Shown here in pieces: positions 14,601-20,207 of a stretch of DNA of 20,207 nt. The position numbers and the translations under genes are program-made. Position 1 is the first letter of the stretch. Each line of letters opens with the position of its first letter. Source of the stretch: JAIEPT01 sp038217425 (GTDB lineage Bacteria > Planctomycetota > Planctomycetia > Gemmatales > Gemmataceae); contig JBBQPM010000123.1 in the NCBI GenBank assembly GCA_038217425.1, positions 1 to 20,207 of the forward strand, written 5' to 3'. Under the pieces are notes generated by a model. It was not told the DNA's origin. It saw only the letters and a list, made by a program, of their open reading frames with translations, and ran no database searches.

Positions 14601-17111
14601 GGAACGTTCGAGGGAGAAGCCGCCGGCGCCGTTGCCCAGGAGGATCGTGACGTTGTCGGGTTCGAGATACGCGTAGGGCTTCGCGGCCGCCAAATCGAGC
14701 CGGCCGTCGCCGTCGAAATCGCCGGCGATCAGGGCGTTGACGTATTTGGGGAGCAGGGTTCTCGAATGGTCTTCCAAGGCGCCGTCGCCGCGGCTGATCA
14801 GGACGATAATTTCCGTTTTGTACGTCTCGCTCGAATCGTCGTAGAAGGTGTGGGCGACGGCCAAGTCGACGAACGAATCGCCGTTAAAGTCGCCGGCGAC
14901 GAGGGCGGTGATTCCGTTGCCAATAGGGGCGGAGAACGTGCTCGTGAAGCTGCCGTTGCCGTGTCCCAAAAGCACGGTCACGTCGCCGGACTCGGCGCTG
15001 GCGGCCGCCAGGTCCAGGTGGAAATCGCCGTTGAAGTCGCCGGCGACGAGTTCGATGGGTTCCGTGCCGACGGTCAGCGTCGCGCCTGCGGTGAACGAGC
15101 CGTCGCCCTGGCCGCGAAATGTTTGCAGCACGTTTGCTGCGAGGGCGCCGACTCCGGGACCGTAGCGCAAGGCGACGGCGAGATCGAGCGTGCCATCCTC
15201 GTCGAAGTCGCCGGCGACGAGCGATTGGGCTCGGCCGTCGACCGCGTCGTAAACGGGTTGCGAGAAACTGCCGTCGCCGTGCCCGAGCAAAATGGCGATA
15301 CGGCTCGGCCCGGGATGGTAACCGTAGTAGTTGCCGATACTGGCCACTGCCAGATCGAGTCGGCCGTCGCCGTTAAAGTCGCCCGTCACCAGATCGGCGG
15401 GCGCCGTTCCTGCCATGTAACTGCCGACGTGGTCGAAAGTTCCATCCCCCTGGCCCAGCAGCACGGAGACATCGTTGGAATAGCGATTGGCGACGGCGAG
15501 ATCGAGTCGGCCGTCGCCGTTGAAGTCCCCCTTGACCAGCGTCTCGGGTTGCTGCCCGGCGAGGTTGCTCGGCGGCGGTTCGGTGAACGCACCGGTTCCG
15601 TGGCCGAGCAGGACCGTCATGGTGCGCGAATTGTAGTCCAGCGAAACGAGATCCAGGTCGCCGTCGCCGTTGAAGTCGCCCGACGTCAGCGCGAACGGGG
15701 TGTGCCCGACGCCCGGTTCGCCCCCCGCGCGAAAGCTCCCGTCGCCTCGGCCCAGGAGAATTGAGACCGTGTCGGAAAACGAATTGCTGACCGCGAGGTC
15801 GGTTTGGCCATCGCCGTCAAAATCGCCGATCACCAACGACGAGGGCTGGTTGCCCACGTCGTAGGTGTGAGTCGGTATCCAGCTGCCGTCCCCGTCGCCG
15901 AGCAGAATCGACACTTCCCCCGACCGGAGGTTTGCGACGGCGAGGTCGAGGGCGCGATCGCCGTTGAAATCGCCGGCGACCAGCGCCGCGGGGTGCTCGC
16001 CGACCGAGATGGACGACGTCGCTTGAAAGGCGCCGGCGCCGAGGTTGGTGAAAAGGGTGACGGTATTCGCGACGAGGTCGGTGATCGCCAGATCTTGGCG
16101 GGAATCGCCGGTGAAGTCGCCGACGGCAAGCGCGCACGGATGTTCGGGGCCGACGAACGTCGGCTGCTCGACGAGCGTGCCATTGGCGGATTGCAGGAAG
16201 AGGCGGGAAACGTCGCCGACGACGACGAGGTCGAGCCGCTGGTCGTCGTTGAAGTGGCCGGTCGCCAGGGCGTCGCCGCCGATCGCGGAAACGATCTGGA
16301 CGGGTTGAAAATGACCGCCGCCCGAACCATACAGGACGCGAACGCTTTGCGAGGAGAGCGTGGCCAGGTCGACGATCTGATCGCCGTTGAAATCCCCGGC
16401 GACCAGTCCGATGGGCGAGGAGGCGACGGGTTCGTCGCGGAGATGCTGGAACGTGCCGTCGCCGTTGCCCAGGTAGATTGAAACGCTGCGAGCGGCGGAG
16501 AGATCGAGGCTTTGCAGGTTGCCGGTCGCCAGATCGAGGATGCCGTCGCCGTTGAAATCGGCCTGAACGAAAACGATGGCGCCGGCCGTCAGGGGAACCG
16601 TTTGCAGATGCGAGACCGAGGGAGTGAACTCGACCTCCAGTCGGTAGACGCTCGCCTGGTTATCGCGGCTGGCGACGCGCAGGTAGTAAGTCGTTCCGCT
16701 GAGTCCCTGCCGGATCGTCGGCGCCGGGTCGATCTGCGATTGCCCGCTGCTCTGGACGACGGGGATGCCCATGCTGTCGTAGAGCGTGAGCGAAACCGCC
16801 CCATCTCCCGCGTTGACCCGGGCGAAGAGGTTCCCGGGTTCGCTCAACTCGACGCGATAAAAGTGCGGCGTTCCCGGCGCGAGCGCGACGTCGTCCATCT
16901 GCGTGCCGGGTTCAATGAGCGCGGCGCCATCGAGCTGGTCGGTCACCGGCGAGGTCCGAACTTGCTCCGCCTGAAACAGCAACGGATCCAGCACGAACGA
17001 ATGGGCGGCCTGCACCAGGCGGTCTTCGAGAGGCTCCAGAGACAGTCGTGCCCCGCGCTTGCAAGCGGACTTGCGGGCGGAAGGACGTCGTTTTGAGGTG
17101 AAGCCAAGCAT
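11694..17111 (-). CDS. Giant secreted FG-GAP/VCBS repeat protein with LEPLEDR N-terminus
   Basis: This 1805-residue protein starts with a basic leader and LEPLEDR (25-31), the N-terminal signature of many large exported planctomycete proteins. Residues about 78-162 (TPHFYRVELSEPGNLFARV to YRLEVEF) resemble a pre-peptidase C-terminal (PPC-like) beta domain. From residue 185 to about 1535 run some 18 to 23 FG-GAP units. Their Ca-binding loop follows DFNGDGxLDL, then a VSVLLGxGDGTF-type strand, and fourteen units are nearly regular (185 to about 860). Units past residue 870 are degenerate. A Pro/Glu-rich stretch precedes a C-terminal hydrophobic segment (LTAAVWLLGMLVLP) and a basic tail, which may anchor it to a membrane. 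The ATG at 17111 was chosen because it places LEPLEDR near the N-terminus and lies 17 bp after the kinase stop; an upstream extension would overlap the kinase. A role in adhesion or cell-surface binding is inferred. Confidence 0.9.
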   Translation of the reverse strand: MLGFTSKRRPSARKSACKRGARLSLEPLEDRLVQAAHSFVLDPLLFQAEQVRTSPVTDQLDGAALIEPGTQMDDVALAPGTPHFYRVELSEPGNLFARVNAGDGAVSLTLYDSMGIPVVQSSGQSQIDPAPTIRQGLSGTTYYLRVASRDNQASVYRLEVEFTPSVSHLQTVPLTAGAIVFVQADFNGDGILDLATGNLQSLDLSAARSVSIYLGNGDGTFQHLRDEPVASSPIGLVAGDFNGDQIVDLATLSSQSVRVLYGSGGGHFQPVQIVSAIGGDALATGHFNDDQRLDLVVVGDVSRLFLQSANGTLVEQPTFVGPEHPCALAVGDFTGDSRQDLAITDLVANTVTLFTNLGAGAFQATSSISVGEHPAALVAGDFNGDRALDLAVANLRSGEVSILLGDGDGSWIPTHTYDVGNQPSSLVIGDFDGDGQTDLAVSNSFSDTVSILLGRGDGSFRAGGEPGVGHTPFALTSGDFNGDGDLDLVSLDYNSRTMTVLLGHGTGAFTEPPPSNLAGQQPETLVKGDFNGDGRLDLAVANRYSNDVSVLLGQGDGTFDHVGSYMAGTAPADLVTGDFNGDGRLDLAVASIGNYYGYHPGPSRIAILLGHGDGSFSQPVYDAVDGRAQSLVAGDFDEDGTLDLAVALRYGPGVGALAANVLQTFRGQGDGSFTAGATLTVGTEPIELVAGDFNGDFHLDLAAASAESGDVTVLLGHGNGSFTSTFSAPIGNGITALVAGDFNGDSFVDLAVAHTFYDDSSETYKTEIIVLISRGDGALEDHSRTLLPKYVNALIAGDFDGDGRLDLAAAKPYAYLEPDNVTILLGNGAGGFSLERSFPVGTQPHDLIVGDFNGDGRLDLVTANYHSADVTPLLGNGAGGFFAPILAPSSLESTPLLAHFSGAQAADSIVLNQRGQILFRKGLTGQPGAFGPPVVLNPGAANAARDVVLGRTASGEWFLVALDGSPSADSAQAGFTFYRYANGVFTASRGPLLPVGFLPAHLAAADLDGDGASDLVITAAGSEHVFVSRQTAPGVFETPRVYFVGINPSSIAFLQRGTLTDIAVTDRYSGQVSVLKNAGDGAFAEEERYRAGLGLYALDDFGVRAAVHSLEGTAGLVAGEFDGETGMDLVVLNSGSRSFTLLSGDGTGGLFNPRAASTTVTEDVPSALAASSFIVGDDRTHVAVLSTESARVSVYRNLGGGAFERITSYDAGNQPTGISIGDVSRPGGGGPDGIDDLLIGNRFGDLLILAGNGDGTFSPYRRVDQRVHLAVARGAQANTFYFSNEGSDRLASQSAARGAPAVAARSAYQDRDDGIEAPGPMEVVHVGASSYLVVANSGANTVLVYNLLADGSPDSSSKQTYFVGTDPSSLAVGDLNGDGVPDLVVANQGSNDLSIFLGRSDGNSWTLDYRPRQSSDGLGPAFIEIADVTGRDGTGAADGLPEIIVSNADSGSASILPNRGDGYFINQAPLAFTTGLAPSVLFVGNFDGDGAADLVTINTGSNSVTLIANFMVAPVITTFFTQGHLVTSALSVNFNNDGIGDILLANAGDGSLEILLGRFGGGFEFGGVLSQTMLPNLSDLALVAAGSQFHVYGSQAGSEIAVLLATFGPAPAEASFDFLPPSPGFPVGLFLFSEDAVNFVRAFFSSRFVASTASPLVSDGLFFTTTQSLFGGDWSNVDLRDSEEAPAPVLPGEILLLNLEEPDPVPPPTPALPEMVTKAAVMAAWQKGADYVLAPVESAEVVPSVDLGEPVLSAPILDGPTTPPSLTAAVWLLGMLVLPCSEIMDRWRILERRRKRNRGTALRLD
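12490..16580 (-). repeat. DNA-level tandem repeats encoding FG-GAP units
   Basis: A motif close to GTCGCCGTTGAAATCGCCGG (as read on the plus strand) recurs with a spacing of about 150 to 180 bp, each copy encoding the calcium loop of one FG-GAP unit. Copies between about 14540 and 16575 are the most alike. Third-position differences between copies show that the array is diverged rather than freshly expanded. It is coding sequence, not a CRISPR or satellite. Confidence 0.85.
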
Positions 17112-17128
17112 GACAAACCCGGGGCGAA

Positions 17129-20119
17129 CTATAGTTCCTCGGAAACGACTCGTTCCTTGTTTTGTTCGACGTCGCGCTGGAGACGCTCGAACCCGGCCCC
17201 GCCGCGCAGCGGGTTCAGCAGCGCATCGCGCGCGACGTACTGCTGCCAAAATGCGTACCGCTGCGCCGGGGGCATCTTGAGCAACGCCTGTTCCAGCAAG
17301 CTGACCGCCTTCCTCTCGAAGTACGCGCGGCTCCCCGTCGCGGGCGATTTTTGCGGCGCCGCATCGAGATAGCCGACGAGCTGCGCGTAGACGTGAGCCA
17401 CGTTCCACAACAGGCGCGGCGAGGCCTTTTCGTAGTCTTGCAGCGCCCGCTCGGCGTAACCGACCGCGTCGAGAGGGGTGCCCTTACGCACCGCGATCAG
17501 GCCTCGCCCGGCGTGCGCCTCGCCGTTGTTGGGGTCGAGCCGCAGCGCTTCTTGAAAATCGTGCAGCGCCAACACCGCCGACTCGCACGCCAGATGGACC
17601 CAGCCCCGATCCGCGTACGTCGCCGAATCGCGTTGCATGTCCAGCGCCTGCTCATAGTCCGCGAGCGCCGGGCCAAACTGCTGAAGCCGAGCCCGCATCA
17701 ACCCGCGGGCGCGAAACAGCACCGGGCTTTTTTGGCCCCCCTGTTCCAGATAAGCGGTCAGGCAGTCGATCGCCTCCGTCTGCTTGACGGGAACTCCCGG
17801 ATACGCCAGTCGCAGGGCCTCCGCCTTCCATAGATAAACCTCCGCCTGCCGCGGCATCAGGGCCAGCGAGGCGTCGTAGTCGCGTAAGGCTTCCACGTAG
17901 CGTCGCTCGGCAAACCAAAGTCGACCCCGTTCCGCGAAATCCTCCGCGCGGGGAGCGAGGTCCAGTGCGAGATTGAGATCGGCACGCGCCGCCGCCCATT
18001 GCTTCTGTTCGCGAAGCAGGCGGGCGCGCACGCTGAAAAGCGGGGCACGCACGGCCGGCGTCTGGCCCTGCGAGGCATCGATGGCCTGCGTCTGCCAGGC
18101 GATGCTGGCCGGCCCGTCCCGCTCTTCAAGCGAGACCTGCGCGAGGTATCGATAGGCCGCGAAATGGTCCGGTTGGAGTTTCACGGCGTCCAGCAGGTAT
18201 TCCCGGGCCGACTGCAAGCGCGGCACGCGAATCGCGTTCGCCAGACCTCGGCTGAAAAACAAAACGTCAGGCAGCGTCGATGACGGGCCTGCGTGCGGAA
18301 TGCCGGCGTCGGCGAGGCGGGCCTGACGCAAGCAAACCACGCCTCGATTGACGAGGATGCCGTAGCGGGTGTGCCGATCAGGAGTGAGCGCGAGCGCCTG
18401 CTCGAAGTCTTCCTCGGCCGCGGGGAAATTGTTGAGCTGCCCTTGGGCGATGCCGCGCAGGAGGTGCAGGTAGAGATAGTTGGGACGTGCATTCAAGCAG
18501 GCGGTGAGATTGTTGCGGGCGTCCGCTGGCTGCTGGGTCTGCAGATTGCAGACGGCGAGGAAGTAGCGCGCCCAGAAATGATCGGGCTGCTTGGTGAGGG
18601 CCGAGGCGTAGAAATGAGCGGCCTCATCGAATCGGCCTTTTTTCTGCTGGGCGTCGGCGAGGAGGAAGAAGTCCAGCGCCGTCCTCGCCGGAGTGCGCGC
18701 CGCCGCGTCCAGTTCCGCCAACGCTCCTTTGACGTCGCCGCGCTGTTGCAGGTAATGCGCCCGCCGCCGATGCAGCGACTCCGTGGTGAGCCGAAGGTCC
18801 GCGGCGCCGTTCAAAAGCCGAAGCGACTTCGCGAATCGGTTCTCGGCCTGTGCCGGTTCTGCCTGAGCCTCGGCTTCCGCCCAAATCAGTAATAATTCGT
18901 AGCACGCGACCAGCCCTTGCCGCTTGCGCTCGTCGGAGTCGTACTTGCTGAAACGGAGCGTCGGCGTCGCCTCGCTGCGAAACCCGTAGATCGCCAGGGC
19001 TTCCTGGCAGGCTTTCCGCGCCTCGTTCACGTTGCTGGGGAGATCGACGCCGGTGAACACCATGCCGTAAAAAAGAGCCTCATCGTGCCGTTTCTGAAAC
19101 GCGTGCCAGGCGTCTTGCGCCGCCATCTTGCCGACGGTCTCTTCCTGCAGCGCGTCGTGCTCGGGTTTCAAGTCCGCCAGCAACCGCTCCGTCCCCATGA
19201 TCACGCTCGCGGCCTGCAGATAACCTTGCGCATCCTGCAAGACGGCTCGATCCAGCGCCTCCCGGGAGCGGACGTGCAGCGCCAGCACTTTTTCCCGCAT
19301 ATCGAACGTGCGCTGTTTAGCCTGGAGCAGATGCTCGGCGGATCGGGCGCGCTGTTCGAGCAAGAACCCGCCCGTGCACAGGGCCGCGAGACTCATCAGG
19401 ATGAACAGGGCGGCCATGGGATTGCGGCGCGACCACTTCCAGGCCCTCTCCCAAACCGGCGCGGGCCGGGTCTTGATGGGACAACCCTCCAAGAAAAGCC
19501 GAAGCTCGTCGGCGAGTTCCTTGGCGCTGGCGAAGCGTTCCCTCGGCTCGGTTTCCAGGCATTTGAGACAGATCAACTCGAGATCGCGGGGAATTTGGGG
19601 GATGAGCGTCCGCGGTTTCACCGGCTCCGTCGTCCGCACCAGTTGGATCGTCTCGTGTTTGTGCGCGGTCTTGAACGGCGGCTTGCCCGTGAGCATCTCG
19701 TACAGGAGGATACCGAGCGCGTAGATATCCGACGCGGGACCGACATCTTCATTCTTGCCCCAGGCCTGTTCGGGCGACATGTAGCTGGGCGTGCCGAGCA
19801 CGTCCCCATCCACCGTCAGGCCCCAATCTTCATTTTGCGACTTGGCCAGGCCGAAGTCGGTGATTTTGGGCTCGCCCTGGGAAGTCAGCAAGATGTTGGC
19901 CGGCTTGAGGTCGCGATGGACGATGCCGCACTCGTGGGCGTAGTGAACCGCCCGCGCGAGTTTCTCGATCAGGGTTGCCGACTCGGTCGCGGACTGCGGC
20001 GCTCCGGCGAGCCGGTCGGCAAGGTGCCCGCCGTCCACGTATTCCAGTGCGAAGAAGGGGTTGCCGTCAATCCTGTTCGGCACGACGATTGCTCTCGGCT
20101 GAAATTTGCAAGGAGTCAC
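17129..20119 (-). CDS. Membrane Ser/Thr protein kinase (PknB-like C-lobe) with TPR tail, N-lobe apparently absent
   Basis: This 996-residue frame starts at GTG 20119. Kinase motifs are the hinge-like FFALEYVDGG (22-31), catalytic loop HRDLKPAN (68-75), DFG (88-90), activation/APE-equivalent GTPSYMSPE (109-117), DIYALG (131-136) and CLETEPRERF (187-196). A juxtamembrane WSRRNP precedes a transmembrane segment (about 235-253). The rest, presumably outside the inner membrane, is mostly TPR-type helical repeats (at least eight, about 450-960). The Gly-rich loop, VAIK Lys and helix-C Glu expected before residue 20 are not encoded in this frame. The remaining 88 bp to the edge are open but read as a non-kinase Pro/Arg-rich stretch. 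The GTG overlaps the stop of an upstream frame (GTGA). The gene may therefore be truncated, frameshifted or a pseudokinase. The stop (TAG, 17131 to 17129) is 17 bp before the FG-GAP start, suggesting co-transcription. Confidence 0.85.
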   Translation of the reverse strand: MTPCKFQPRAIVVPNRIDGNPFFALEYVDGGHLADRLAGAPQSATESATLIEKLARAVHYAHECGIVHRDLKPANILLTSQGEPKITDFGLAKSQNEDWGLTVDGDVLGTPSYMSPEQAWGKNEDVGPASDIYALGILLYEMLTGKPPFKTAHKHETIQLVRTTEPVKPRTLIPQIPRDLELICLKCLETEPRERFASAKELADELRLFLEGCPIKTRPAPVWERAWKWSRRNPMAALFILMSLAALCTGGFLLEQRARSAEHLLQAKQRTFDMREKVLALHVRSREALDRAVLQDAQGYLQAASVIMGTERLLADLKPEHDALQEETVGKMAAQDAWHAFQKRHDEALFYGMVFTGVDLPSNVNEARKACQEALAIYGFRSEATPTLRFSKYDSDERKRQGLVACYELLLIWAEAEAQAEPAQAENRFAKSLRLLNGAADLRLTTESLHRRRAHYLQQRGDVKGALAELDAAARTPARTALDFFLLADAQQKKGRFDEAAHFYASALTKQPDHFWARYFLAVCNLQTQQPADARNNLTACLNARPNYLYLHLLRGIAQGQLNNFPAAEEDFEQALALTPDRHTRYGILVNRGVVCLRQARLADAGIPHAGPSSTLPDVLFFSRGLANAIRVPRLQSAREYLLDAVKLQPDHFAAYRYLAQVSLEERDGPASIAWQTQAIDASQGQTPAVRAPLFSVRARLLREQKQWAAARADLNLALDLAPRAEDFAERGRLWFAERRYVEALRDYDASLALMPRQAEVYLWKAEALRLAYPGVPVKQTEAIDCLTAYLEQGGQKSPVLFRARGLMRARLQQFGPALADYEQALDMQRDSATYADRGWVHLACESAVLALHDFQEALRLDPNNGEAHAGRGLIAVRKGTPLDAVGYAERALQDYEKASPRLLWNVAHVYAQLVGYLDAAPQKSPATGSRAYFERKAVSLLEQALLKMPPAQRYAFWQQYVARDALLNPLRGGAGFERLQRDVEQNKERVVSEEL

Positions 20120-20207
20120 TTCGGGTTTGGGAATTGTTTGCGCCGAGGCGGGACGCGAACGCGCTCGGCGGCGACGGGGAATTTCAGACCGCGCAGCGTG
20201 AAGCGGA
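20116..20207 (-). CDS. C-terminal end of an unrecognised upstream gene
   Basis: The minus-strand frame entering from the right edge encodes 29 residues (RFTLRGLKFPVAAERVRVPP, then a basic end) and stops at TGA 20118 to 20116, overlapping the kinase GTG in a GTGA junction. Its codons end mostly in G or C, as in the real genes here, and the coupling-type overlap recurs elsewhere in the window. Too little is visible to name it. The alternative is that this is non-coding or part of a disrupted kinase N-terminus. Confidence 0.35.
   Translation of the reverse strand, partial: RFTLRGLKFPVAAERVRVPPRRKQFPNPK

Noticed and set aside
14514..15764. Plus-strand frame of 416 codons opposite the FG-GAP array
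   Set aside because: Same cause: the apparent repeats VAVEVAGDE are the complement of the encoded FG-GAP loops.
12490..16580. Regularly spaced repeats as a CRISPR or satellite array
   Set aside because: The spacing of about 150 bp or more, the diverged copies and the open reading frame throughout show protein repeats.

Overview
The window most likely comes from a planctomycete, probably of the Gemmata group. It is GC-rich and gene-dense. A very large secreted FG-GAP repeat protein carries the LEPLEDR-type N-terminus common in that phylum, and just upstream of it lies a membrane Ser/Thr kinase with a TPR tail of the kind these bacteria have in large numbers. No rRNA, tRNA, CRISPR array or transposase was seen.

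Layout from left to right. (1) Positions 1-1744, minus strand: the start of a secreted protein that looks like an (alpha/alpha) toroid carbohydrate-active enzyme and runs off the left edge. (2) Positions 1891-6794, minus strand: a four-gene operon with overlapping ends, in transcription order a GT4 glycosyltransferase, a second GT4 glycosyltransferase, a PaaK/CapK-like adenylate-forming enzyme and a NodB-type polysaccharide deacetylase-like protein. (3) A 110-bp divergent promoter region. (4) Positions 6905-10699, plus strand: a coupled run of a two-domain GT-A glycosyltransferase, a GT-B-like glycosyltransferase, and a tandem duplicate of the latter that is broken by a frameshift. (5) Positions 10696-11640, minus strand: a single-domain GT-A-like glycosyltransferase that meets the previous gene tail to tail, with shared stop bases. 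(6) Positions 11694-17111, minus strand: the 1805-residue FG-GAP protein. (7) Positions 17129-20119, minus strand: the kinase-TPR protein, which seems to lack the N-lobe of its kinase domain. (8) At the right edge, the last 29 codons of an unrecognised minus-strand gene.

Taken together, positions 1891-11640 look like a locus that assembles and modifies a surface or secreted glycan: up to six glycosyltransferase-type genes, one deacetylase-like and one CapK-like modifying enzyme. No flippase, polymerase or ABC exporter is visible, so export would rely on genes elsewhere. The kinase and the FG-GAP protein lie 17 bp apart and are probably co-transcribed. They may form a sensor/surface-protein pair, but that is inference. 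Three intergenic spaces carry a similar TATACYT-type -10 word. Two of these share a 15-bp element (13 identical bases), suggesting common control of the glycan genes.

Most assignments rest on motifs read by eye. Families such as GT4, PaaK/CapK, NodB-like deacetylase, FG-GAP/VCBS and PknB-like kinase are clear. Substrates are not.
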